A stretch of DNA of 22,284 bases. Origin: a virus. How positions within the stretch are numbered: the first letter of the stretch is position 1; each line of letters begins with the position of its first letter. Shown here one piece after another: positions 13,402 through 19,148 of this stretch. A program made the position numbers and the translations under genes. Where the stretch lies: positions 1-22,284 of the IMG/VR virus record IMGVR_UViG_3300025132_000345; one strand, written 5' to 3'. Below the pieces are notes generated by a model that saw only the letters and a list, made by a program, of their open reading frames with translations, had not been told where the DNA came from and did no database searches.

Positions 13402-13713
13402 TCATGAGCCTTTTTTCCACTTTTTTGAAGGAGATTTGGTCTTACTAGGACTCCATTTAACACGGTTGGCCCAGTAAGCTGCAGACATTTTGCCCTTTTT
13501 TATGTTCTTGGCGTGTCTTGATTTAAACGCTTTTCTTTGCCCTGCTGTTTGATTTGTCTTAACACCTTGTTGTCCGAAACGAATTGTCTTTACCTTATCG
13601 CCCTCTTTGGCTACGACAATGTGCGATTTTTTAGGATGATTTGGAGTTCTTTTAGGCTTATTAAAACCTGAAACACCTGCTCTTGCGAGTCTAGGATCTT
13701 TCTTCTTAGCCAT
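13402..13713 (-). CDS. Very basic small phage protein (103 aa)
   Basis: About a third of residues are Lys or Arg. It contains D-P-R-L-A-R-A-G-V-S-G-F-N-K-P-K-R-T-P, then I-R-F-G-Q-Q-G-V and S-R-H-A-K-N-I-K-K-G-K-M-S-A-A-Y-W-A-N-R-V-K-W. I recall this last motif from small proteins of marine phages and cyanophages annotated only as domains of unknown function. The charge suggests binding to DNA or RNA, or packing inside the capsid, but no evidence here decides. Last gene transcribed in the minus-strand run; its ATG touches the stop of the gene before it. Confidence 0.8.
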   Translation of the reverse strand: MAKKKDPRLARAGVSGFNKPKRTPNHPKKSHIVVAKEGDKVKTIRFGQQGVKTNQTAGQRKAFKSRHAKNIKKGKMSAAYWANRVKWSPSKTKSPSKKWKKGS

Positions 13714-13970
13714 TATCTCTTCTTCCTTCTAGTCGTTTTCTTCTTGTGTAAGCCATGTCTAGCGTGTTGTTTGCCTTTTCTAGTAGCTTCTCTCTTCTTT
13801 TTGTTGGCTTGTGCTAGTTTTCTCCTGCCAGCAGGTGTTGATTTAAGTCTTTTGATCTTTGCAGAAGGAGCATAAACCTCTCCAGTTTCAGATGATTTCT
13901 TTCCACTTGGAGTTCGCCATTTTTGTTTTGTCCATTTTTTAAGGCTTTTTTGGCTCTTTTTTAGTGCCAT
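13713..13970 (-). CDS. Very basic small phage protein (85 aa)
   Basis: Second of five tandem basic proteins. The motif S-L-K-K-W-T-K-Q-K-W-R-T-P-S-G-K-K-S-S-E-T-G-E-V-Y (about 8-33) is one I remember from phage proteins of the DUF5872 kind. The rest is Lys/Arg-rich low complexity ending in T-T-R-R-K-K-R. Both ends overlap their neighbours by one base (TAATG type), so it is tightly coupled. Nucleic-acid binding is likely from charge; function unknown. Confidence 0.78.
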   Translation of the reverse strand: MALKKSQKSLKKWTKQKWRTPSGKKSSETGEVYAPSAKIKRLKSTPAGRRKLAQANKKKREATRKGKQHARHGLHKKKTTRRKKR

Positions 13971-14161
13971 TATGATCTCTTCTTTCTTTGAGACATGGCT
14001 TTTTTCTTGGCTTTTTTGCTAGGCAATTCACCATAATGGAATAAACGCTTGCTATTTTTTGTGTGTGTTTTGTTTGTGTGAAGCTCTCCATTAGCCATTT
14101 TATGCATTTTTCCATTCCAAACTGTTCCATCTCTTAGATAGTGTTTGACTCCCATACCCAT
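13970..14161 (-). CDS. Small basic phage protein, GVKHYLRDG type (63 aa)
   Basis: Begins MGMGVKHYLRDGTVWNGKMH and continues with M-A-N-G-E-L-H-T-N-K-T-H-T-K-N-S-K-R-L. I recall the pattern V-K-H-Y-x-x-D-G-T, M-H-K-M-x-N-G-E-L-H, K-T-H-T from other phages next to the same basic neighbours, so the set travels together. Rich in Lys and His with a basic tail. It overlaps by one base with the genes on both sides. Function unknown. Confidence 0.78.
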   Translation of the reverse strand: MGMGVKHYLRDGTVWNGKMHKMANGELHTNKTHTKNSKRLFHYGELPSKKAKKKAMSQRKKRS

Positions 14162-14337
14162 TATTTGTAGCCTCCTCCTGCTTTTTTATATGCTTTAGCC
14201 AACATTTGTGCTTTTCTTGCTGACCATTGTCCGGGTTTACCGCCTTTACCGCCTGCTTTTATTCTATTGAAAATACGCTTACGCATTGTCGGTTTCGTGT
14301 AGTTTCCTGCTTTGTTTACTGTAGATTTTTTAGCCAT
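14161..14337 (-). CDS. Small basic phage protein, KPGQWSARKAQ type (58 aa)
   Basis: A 58-codon frame from ATG 14337 to TAA 14161, coupled by TAATG to the gene that follows. It begins MAKKSTVNKAGNYTKPTMRK and ends with G-G-K-P-G-Q-W-S-A-R-K-A-Q-M-L-A-K-A-Y-K-K-A-G-G-G-Y-K, a C-terminus I recall from marine phage proteins. Strongly basic with Gly-rich turns. Function unknown. The well-matched C-terminus and coupling make this a confident call despite its size. Confidence 0.75.
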   Translation of the reverse strand: MAKKSTVNKAGNYTKPTMRKRIFNRIKAGGKGGKPGQWSARKAQMLAKAYKKAGGGYK

Positions 14338-14345
14338 TTTGTAAA

Positions 14346-14570
14346 CTATTTTCGTTTAAACGACCTATTTTTAGATTTAGATACTACTCTTAGATTCTTT
14401 TTACTGTTGTTTTTTGGGTTTCGGTCTTTATGATGAACATCTTTACCATCACCTTTTTTTACTCGACCTGCCTTTACCATTGATCTACGAGCTTTGTTTC
14501 TACCTGCACGATTCTTCTTTTGTTTAGAAGTGCCTTGATAGTTATCGTACTCTTTTCTGTAGTTTCTCAT
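14346..14570 (-). CDS. Basic HNH-like small protein (74 aa)
   Basis: First gene of the basic cluster. The second half has K-D-V-H-H-K-D-R-N-P-K-N-N-S-K-K-N-L-R-V-V-S, which matches the D-x-H-H-K-D-x-x-x-x-N-N-x-x-x-N-L core of small HNH endonucleases. Thus it may nick or cut DNA, though it lacks the zinc cysteines often present. The end, N-R-S-F-K-R-K, includes a GTTTAAAC copy at 14354. I see no Shine-Dalgarno before its ATG; a perfect -10 box sits 3 bp upstream, so the mRNA could be leaderless. Confidence 0.72.
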   Translation of the reverse strand: MRNYRKEYDNYQGTSKQKKNRAGRNKARRSMVKAGRVKKGDGKDVHHKDRNPKNNSKKNLRVVSKSKNRSFKRK

Positions 14571-14573
14571 CTC

Positions 14574-14601
14574 ATTATATTAATAATGTTTAAACAATTA
14601 A
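14574..14601 (-). promoter_or_regulatory. Possible minus-strand promoter enclosing GTTTAAAC
   Basis: On the minus strand, TTAATT (14601-14596) and a perfect TATAAT (14579-14574) are separated by 16 bp. That spacer contains a whole GTTTAAAC copy (14588-14595). The start site would fall at or near the ATG at 14570, giving a leaderless transcript for the basic protein cluster. AT-rich DNA produces such matches by chance, so this is tentative. Confidence 0.3.
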
Positions 14602-14606
14602 TCAAA

Positions 14607-15743
14607 TTAAGTGCCTTGTTTTATATTGATATAAGACTCAGTTCCACCATTGACTCTTACTTGATTTACCTTTCCTTCTTGATCAATTCTTATTGCTGTA
14701 CTGCCATCTTTAGATACTCTAAGCTCTAATTTATCTTGTACTTGTCTAATTAATTTAATTTCAGAGTCATTTACAAAACTAGATATTTGGGTTTCACTAT
14801 CGTAACCAATTTTTGTTCCTTCTACACCTTGATTACCTAAAGAGCCTGAAGCTTTGCTTAGTTCGTCTACTTCTTGTATTACATCAAGCAAATCTTCTAA
14901 AAAATTAGTCGCTAAATAATCAATATCTAACTCAGTGTATTCAAGCTCAGACTCAGAATCTAAAGCATCTTGTTCTAGTTCATCAAACTCAAGAAAATCT
15001 GTATCCAATATATTTGCAGAATTTGATGTACTTGATTCATCGGTTACTGTTTCTCTTTCTTTTGGAGGATTTACGATAAGCATGTTGTCGATCTGATCTA
15101 AAGTCAAATCTAAGATTACCGAAGGAGTTGGAGGACTTTCTAAATTATACACTGTAGTAGCCTCATATGGCTTGTTAAGCACTACTTCACCTAAAGCTGT
15201 ATATACTATAATTTCACCACTTGCCTCGCCTGTTTCGTCAGGCAATAATATTATTAAAGACTCGCCTGTTTCTTTTACAGTAATTGTAAAGTCTGTACCT
15301 CGAATCCCAACAGTGGCTGAATTTGTTCTAATTGTGATGTTATCTTTAGGAATGCGTGGCTTTTTGCTAGATATAAACCTCCCGGTGCCCTTTACAAAGT
15401 TCAAAGCCATACTAGACTTACTAGGGTTAGGATCAAACACAAACTCGTCTATAACGACATTAGAATGCTCTGTGAGTCGTATTGTAGTTTCATCTCTAAA
15501 TGTAACACCCATTCTGCCTTTTGCAGTCTCTAGGCGATCCATAGAGTTTAAAGAAAAGTCTATAGCACTTTCGTATGGTTTATCTCTTACTACTCTTGTT
15601 ATACCATTTAGTTCAGTTATATTGCCTATATCTTCAACAGCTTGTGCTTGTGCCCTGATCGTTTTGCTGCACACACACGCTGCCGTTATTCCCAGAAGAA
15701 GTAATGCGTAACCAGTCATTGTCCAGTGTCGATTGTTGATCAA
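14607..15743 (-). CDS. Secreted FecR-domain protein, probable TTG start (378 aa)
   Basis: I choose TTG at 15743 because AAGGAG lies 8 bases upstream; ATG at 15767 and ATG at 15719 are in frame but have no such site. The N-terminus then shows a signal peptide (hydrophobic G-Y-A-L-L-L-L-G-I-T-A-A, probably cut after A-Q-A). Residues about 40-200 form a FecR domain, including T-I-R-L, F-V-K-G-T-G-R-F, I-R-T-N-S-A-T-V-G-I-R-G-T-D-F and G-E-V-V-L-N. A long acidic region (about 225-300) and a beta-rich C-terminus follow. It is likely periplasmic or exported. It overlaps the curlin-like gene by 110 bases and lies downstream of csgG, so it may be a cargo or accessory of that pore. Confidence 0.75.
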   Translation of the reverse strand: MINNRHWTMTGYALLLLGITAACVCSKTIRAQAQAVEDIGNITELNGITRVVRDKPYESAIDFSLNSMDRLETAKGRMGVTFRDETTIRLTEHSNVVIDEFVFDPNPSKSSMALNFVKGTGRFISSKKPRIPKDNITIRTNSATVGIRGTDFTITVKETGESLIILLPDETGEASGEIIVYTALGEVVLNKPYEATTVYNLESPPTPSVILDLTLDQIDNMLIVNPPKERETVTDESSTSNSANILDTDFLEFDELEQDALDSESELEYTELDIDYLATNFLEDLLDVIQEVDELSKASGSLGNQGVEGTKIGYDSETQISSFVNDSEIKLIRQVQDKLELRVSKDGSTAIRIDQEGKVNQVRVNGGTESYINIKQGT

Positions 15744-16368
15744 TGTCGAAACTCCTTGTATTACCATCGTGTTCTAGCTTGAAGTACCCAGATGCGTATC
15801 CATCCCCGTTGTAATCAACAGTATTAGAATCTCCATCCAAATCAATGTAGTTAGTCGCTGAATCTACATCGAGATCAATATGAACAGTGTTTGAGTCACC
15901 TTGCACTATCGTATCGACATCAGCACCACTAGCTAAAGCATTGGTAGCCAAGTCTAATGTCATAGTATTCGTACTGCCATCCACGTTTACATTTACATTT
16001 GAGTTATCAGCACTGTAGGTGTTAGTCGGATCAACCTGTATCGTATAAGTGTTTGTGTCACCATCAAAATCAAATAATCCAGTAAATGTATCGGAGTTAA
16101 TATCTCCTAACATTTTATTGTTATTACCGATTTGATTTACATCAAGTGTCATTGTTGTTCCATCAAGATCAAATGCAGTCATACTTCCATGTGCACTGTT
16201 TAAACCACCTATAATGTTTCCGCTACCTAATTGTTCTAAATCTATATTTGCTGTTGCTCCAACTTGATCTACATATATTTCATTGTCATCAGAATATGAC
16301 AAGCTGTATGCAAATAAAAATACAAGCATTACAGCAGGATACAACATATTGTTAAAATTATTATTCAT
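15634..16368 (-). CDS. Secreted curlin-like repeat protein (244 aa)
   Basis: A signal peptide (about 1-26, hydrophobic M-L-Y-P-A-V-M-L-V-F-L-F-A, cut near S-Y-S) leads a repetitive mature part rich in Asn, Asp, Gly, Thr and Gln. Units such as D-Q-V-G-A-T-A-N, E-Q-L-G-S-G-N, N-Q-I-G-N-N-N and I-V-Q-G-D-S-N-T follow the curlin pattern Q-x-G-x-x-N, and D-G-D-x-N-T repeats fill the rest. It ends in a Cys-containing tail (S-V-C-V-Q-Q-N-D-Q-G-T). It lies directly after csgG, so it is the best candidate for the substrate secreted by that pore; an amyloid-like beta-solenoid is possible. It is not a canonical five-repeat CsgA. Confidence 0.72.
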   Translation of the reverse strand: MNNNFNNMLYPAVMLVFLFAYSLSYSDDNEIYVDQVGATANIDLEQLGSGNIIGGLNSAHGSMTAFDLDGTTMTLDVNQIGNNNKMLGDINSDTFTGLFDFDGDTNTYTIQVDPTNTYSADNSNVNVNVDGSTNTMTLDLATNALASGADVDTIVQGDSNTVHIDLDVDSATNYIDLDGDSNTVDYNGDGYASGYFKLEHDGNTRSFDIDQQSTLDNDWLRITSSGNNGSVCVQQNDQGTSTSC

Positions 16369-17194
16369 ATTTCCAATATCCTTTTTTTATCCCTATTTTT
16401 ATAATATCTAATACACACTCCTCTATTGCTGATTGTAATACTAGACTTGTTGATTCATTTTGAGCTTTACCATTTTCAACCTCTATTAATCTTTGTCCTT
16501 CAGCCAAAAATCTAAAAACATCTTGTGATATAGCAACACTCAAAAGACTCTTTTGTGCAGAAGTTTCTATTAGTATTTCGCCAGTAGATACAGAAACCAA
16601 TCTCAAACTAACTGTTATTAGATCTTCTCGGTACTGTTTACTACTGCCGATACCTAAATATCTAGCACCTGCACCGCCAGATAATATATTAGTATCATAA
16701 CTCAATACACCTCCTTGCATCAAAAGTCCAGCAAATATCAAAGGTTTTACAGTGCTATCTTCTTCAAAAGAATCCCTTGTTGACCTTATAATCTGCCTCT
16801 CTTTGGTCAAAGAGTCCAAACCTACACGCTCTACAACTGTCCAAAAATTACCATTTCCACTGTGTTTTAATGCGCGAATTAGAAATGCATCTGGAGCTTG
16901 TGATATTGCTGTGCTAAATAAAGCAAACTGACCATTGCTTTTCCTCTGTCCTGTGTAATCTAAAAAACTATTAGGATAAACCGCTACTACAGGTTTTTGC
17001 TTTGCAGGTTTTATATCTCGTAATTCATCAGACTGTAACTCTAATATAGATGTATTTTTGATAACGATGCTAGGAACACCTTTACCATCGAGCATATTTT
17101 TCGATGCACAACTAGAAAGTAAAACTACCGACAGGAATAGAAATACTGGTAACGCTACCATTTTCGTCTGTAATTGTAAGCGTAATAAGTTCAT
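16361..17194 (-). CDS. csgG: CsgG-like curli secretion pore lipoprotein (277 aa)
   Basis: Homologue of CsgG, the nine-subunit outer-membrane channel that exports curli subunits. From ATG 17194 there is a lipoprotein signal with lipobox L-S-S-C (Cys29). Family motifs: V-A-V-Y, D-Y-T-G-Q, F-S-T-A-I-S-Q-A, A-L-K-H-S, V-V-E-R-V-G-L-D-S-L-x-x-E-R-Q-I-I-R, S-G-G-A-G-A-R-Y-L-G-I-G, S-L-R-L-V-S-V-S-T-G-E-I-L, V-F-R-F and A-I-E-x-x-V near the end. These follow E. coli CsgG throughout, and the length is typical. A TTG at 17212 with AAGGA upstream is an alternative start. It overlaps csgF, and its end overlaps the curlin-like gene by 8 bases. Confidence 0.92.
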   Translation of the reverse strand: MNLLRLQLQTKMVALPVFLFLSVVLLSSCASKNMLDGKGVPSIVIKNTSILELQSDELRDIKPAKQKPVVAVYPNSFLDYTGQRKSNGQFALFSTAISQAPDAFLIRALKHSGNGNFWTVVERVGLDSLTKERQIIRSTRDSFEEDSTVKPLIFAGLLMQGGVLSYDTNILSGGAGARYLGIGSSKQYREDLITVSLRLVSVSTGEILIETSAQKSLLSVAISQDVFRFLAEGQRLIEVENGKAQNESTSLVLQSAIEECVLDIIKIGIKKGYWKYE

Positions 17195-17582
17195 TTTCGA
17201 CTTTATATTCAATCGTGTTTCCTTCAAGCTCAAGTTTACCTTCTTTCTGAGGAGTCTCTCCAAATAATTGCTCAACCATCTGTCTTGATAACTGTGCATA
17301 TATTCTGCTTTCTAAATTTCTTATAAATCTAGCAAGAGTAGTATTAGATGCATCTCTAGCTAACTCATCTTTATAAGCCTGTATTTCTTCTTTTAAGGCT
17401 TGTTTTCTACTAGCTTCTTGACTATCTATTGTCAAGTAATGTGAAGATGTGTTTAAACCAGAAAAGCTAGGACTTTTAAATTTAAATAACAACTCATCAG
17501 CATTGCTATAAACAGTAATCAATAATAAAAATATAGCTACATAAACATATATACCTAAAAACCAATGTAAACTATTCTTCAT
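17112..17582 (-). CDS. csgF: CsgF-like curli assembly factor (156 aa)
   Basis: Homologue of CsgF, which docks in the CsgG pore and holds the curli nucleator at the cell surface. I start at the second ATG (17582), because AAGGA is too close to the ATG at 17588. A signal peptide (hydrophobic about 7-25, cut after S-N-A) is followed by L-L-F-K-F-K-S-P-S-F-S-G, matching the pore-inserting N-terminus of E. coli CsgF (TFQFRNPNFGG). A helix with F-I-R-N-L-E-S-R-I-Y-A-Q-L and a C-terminal beta part (L-I-T-L-T-I-T-D-E-N-G-S-V-T-S-I) follow in family order. Gene order csgF-csgG with overlap makes co-expression likely. Confidence 0.87.
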   Translation of the reverse strand: MKNSLHWFLGIYVYVAIFLLLITVYSNADELLFKFKSPSFSGLNTSSHYLTIDSQEASRKQALKEEIQAYKDELARDASNTTLARFIRNLESRIYAQLSRQMVEQLFGETPQKEGKLELEGNTIEYKVENELITLTITDENGSVTSISIPVGSFTF

Positions 17583-17829
17583 TTTCATCCTTCAATTTAT
17601 TCTCTTCTTTTAACTCTAAAACTGTATTTACCTTTTGCTGTAACCTTATCATATCCTGATCTAACAAACGTAACTGGTCGGTAAGCCTAATAATAGTTAC
17701 CTTCATTTCTTGAACAGCAGGATCTATTTTATTAGTAATTGTTTGCCATACAAAATAAACAAAGTAACCTAATCCTGCAACCATAACTATTGGAAAGCCA
17801 AAATCTGAAACTAACTTTACAATATCCAT
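17572..17829 (-). CDS. Membrane-anchored coiled-coil protein, UviB/holin-like (85 aa)
   Basis: One membrane segment (about 11-30, F-G-F-P-I-V-M-V-A-G-L-G-Y-F-V-Y-F-V) is followed by an amphipathic helix with L-D-Q-D-M-I-R-L-Q-Q-K-V-N-T-V-L and a charged tail. Small BhlA/UviB-type proteins have this layout and are linked to lysis or bacteriocin release. The pattern repeats in the protein at 17995-18291, so the two look like duplicates. It overlaps csgF by 11 bases, joining the lysis and curli genes in one transcript. Confidence 0.68.
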   Translation of the reverse strand: MDIVKLVSDFGFPIVMVAGLGYFVYFVWQTITNKIDPAVQEMKVTIIRLTDQLRLLDQDMIRLQQKVNTVLELKEENKLKDENEE

Positions 17830-18011
17830 TACTTAAACTTCTTTTGTATATACTTTATCCCTGCATAAATTGATAATCCATAAACTGCAAATAGAGTTAA
17901 CGATCCAAAGACAATTAAGTAATCTGATGGGTATAGGTATATAAGACCAAATAAACCATCTACAACCGCTTCTGCATCGCCTACAGGAGGTAAATTAATC
18001 TCGCCTTGCAT
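17829..18011 (-). CDS. Small single-pass membrane protein (60 aa)
   Basis: An acidic, Pro-containing N-terminal half (INLPPVGDAEAVVDG) is followed by a long hydrophobic stretch (about 30-53, Y-L-I-V-F-G-S-L-T-L-F-A-V-Y-G-L-S-I-Y-A-G) and a basic end (I-K-Y-I-Q-K-K-F-K). This suggests the C-terminus faces the cytoplasm. It overlaps its neighbours by 1 and 17 bases. It may take part in lysis with the other membrane proteins here. No family recognised. Confidence 0.65.
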   Translation of the reverse strand: MQGEINLPPVGDAEAVVDGLFGLIYLYPSDYLIVFGSLTLFAVYGLSIYAGIKYIQKKFK

Positions 18012-18291
18012 CTATCTTTCCATCTTCAACAAAATTTTCGCTTCTAGCTATTCTTTCTAAATCAGGAGATAGACCTAACGCACTGCTTACACTTGTATCA
18101 ATGCGTATCATGTCATTATTCATTGTTGCTGCTCTTGTAATAAGCATTTTAGATATAGCTTGCACTGTTTGTATTTCGCTGACTAAGCCATCCATCAACT
18201 GTTTCATAATCAAAAATATGAAATAAGCCATGACAAGACCGCCTGCTACAGGCAAACCAAGCTCTGCTATTAATGTAAAACCCTGTTCCAT
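17995..18291 (-). CDS. Membrane-anchored helical protein, paralogue of the 17572 gene (98 aa)
   Basis: Same plan as the 85-aa protein: a membrane segment near the N-terminus (L-G-L-P-V-A-G-G-L-V-M-A-Y-F-I-F-L-I-M) and a helix with M-N-N-D-M-I-R-I-D-T-S-V-S-S-A-L-G-L. It adds a polar tail (L-E-R-I-A-R-S-E-N-F-V-E-D-G-K-I-D-A-R-R-D). The shared D-M-I-R-(L/I)-x-x-x-V-x-x-x-L core points to duplication. It is probably an inner-membrane protein of the lysis region; role unproven. Confidence 0.67.
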   Translation of the reverse strand: MEQGFTLIAELGLPVAGGLVMAYFIFLIMKQLMDGLVSEIQTVQAISKMLITRAATMNNDMIRIDTSVSSALGLSPDLERIARSENFVEDGKIDARRD

Positions 18292-18464
18292 TGCATTTCA
18301 TCAATATTAAGCTCATCTTGATCAATAACCATTTCTAATATTCCAACAACTACACAACCATACATTTCTGCTTTGGCTTCTGCTTCATCAAAACTAGAAG
18401 CAACAACTGTAGGGCCCTCATAATTTTTATCTTTGTAAGTAAACTCAGTTATAAAAACTTTCAT
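18270..18464 (-). CDS. Small soluble protein, same fold family as the 256 gene (64 aa)
   Basis: Beta-rich start (M-K-V-F-I-T-E-F-T-Y) followed by V-V-A-S-S-F-D-E-A-E-A-K-A-E, the same A-x-S-x-D-E-A-x-x-K-A-E signature as the early proteins at 256-456 and 1278-1493. It overlaps the holin-like gene by 4 bases and the next membrane protein by 22. A soluble acidic protein among membrane proteins could be a regulator or partner, but nothing shows which. Function unknown. Confidence 0.65.
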   Translation of the reverse strand: MKVFITEFTYKDKNYEGPTVVASSFDEAEAKAEMYGCVVVGILEMVIDQDELNIDEMQWNRVLH

Positions 18465-18943
18465 TCATCTTTATCCTTTGCATTACTTGCACCAAAATAA
18501 AAACTAATTACAGCACTTGCAAGACCTCCAAGATAGCCTAGAACTAAGTTAATCAATGCTTCGCTGTTCTGCTCTGGTGGTTGTAGTGTTACTAAAAATA
18601 TGTAACCCATAAAACCGCCAACTACAGTTATGCCCATTATTCTAGATGTCCAATCTTTAGAAAACTTACCTCTAGCATCTTGTATGTCTTTTGTTTCTAA
18701 AGCATACAAATCGACATCTAGCTCTTTCATTTTAATCTCAAAATCTGCGTCAATCTTTTTGAGTTCTGCTAGTTGTTCTGGAGTTGCTTGCTGTACTGCC
18801 TGTTCTATTTTCTTAGGTGTAGGCTCACAACCTAATGCTTCTGCTACCATATTAGCTGCCATATTACCCATAGGACCGCCTAATGCTGTACCGATTGTTG
18901 GAGCTACTGCACCTATTATGTTTTTAACAAATTTAAACTTCAT
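18461..18943 (-). CDS. Holin-like membrane protein, 3-TM holin family (160 aa)
   Basis: Gly/Ala-rich N-terminal helix (about 10-38, A-V-A-P-T-I-G-T-A-L-G-G-P-M-G-N-M-A-A), a polar middle with T-P-E-Q-L-A-E-L and I-Q-D-A-R, then W-T-S-R-I-M-G and two C-terminal membrane segments (about 105-122 and 131-150) ending with Y-F-G-A-S-N-A-K-D-K. This matches the 3-TM phage holin family, whose members let the endolysin reach the cell wall. It lies between the endolysin and the other membrane proteins. The endolysin here has no export signal, so a pore-forming holin is needed. Confidence 0.75.
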   Translation of the reverse strand: MKFKFVKNIIGAVAPTIGTALGGPMGNMAANMVAEALGCEPTPKKIEQAVQQATPEQLAELKKIDADFEIKMKELDVDLYALETKDIQDARGKFSKDWTSRIMGITVVGGFMGYIFLVTLQPPEQNSEALINLVLGYLGGLASAVISFYFGASNAKDKDE

Positions 18944-18955
18944 ACATTTCTCCAG

Positions 18956-19147
18956 TTATATAAATTTACTTAAAATTATACTGCCTACAATAAAAGGATA
19001 TACACCCCAAATTATTGCCTCAAGTCGTTTAAACCTTTGTGCACCTTCTTCTAGCCTTCTTTCAATGTATTCATATCGAATAGCACATTCTTTTTCATGT
19101 GCTTCTATCCTAATTAAAGATGCTTCTTTAAAAGTAGTTCTTTGCAT
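18956..19147 (-). CDS. Small tail-anchored helical protein, possible lysis accessory (63 aa)
   Basis: About 43 charged helical residues (E-A-H-E-K-E-C-A-I-R-Y-E-Y-I-E-R-R-L-E-E-G) precede one C-terminal membrane segment (A-I-I-W-G-V-Y-P-F-I-V-G-S-I-I-L). This recalls XhlA-type lysis accessory proteins, which have a charged helix then one membrane span. It lies 1 bp after the endolysin gene and 12 bp before the holin-like gene. A GTTTAAAC copy at 19027 encodes Arg-Phe-Lys-Arg. Confidence 0.65.
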   Translation of the reverse strand: MQRTTFKEASLIRIEAHEKECAIRYEYIERRLEEGAQRFKRLEAIIWGVYPFIVGSIILSKFI

Positions 19148-19148
19148 A

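Noticed and set aside
13939-14130. 63-codon minus-strand frame overlapping the basic protein cluster
   Set aside because: The other frame (13970-14161) gives a product with a remembered phage motif and fits the TAATG coupling with both neighbours.
15172-15711. 179-codon plus-strand frame opposite the FecR gene
   Set aside because: It is antisense to a clearly recognisable FecR domain and its product looks like a reversed-strand shadow (Ser/Val/Leu-rich, no domain).
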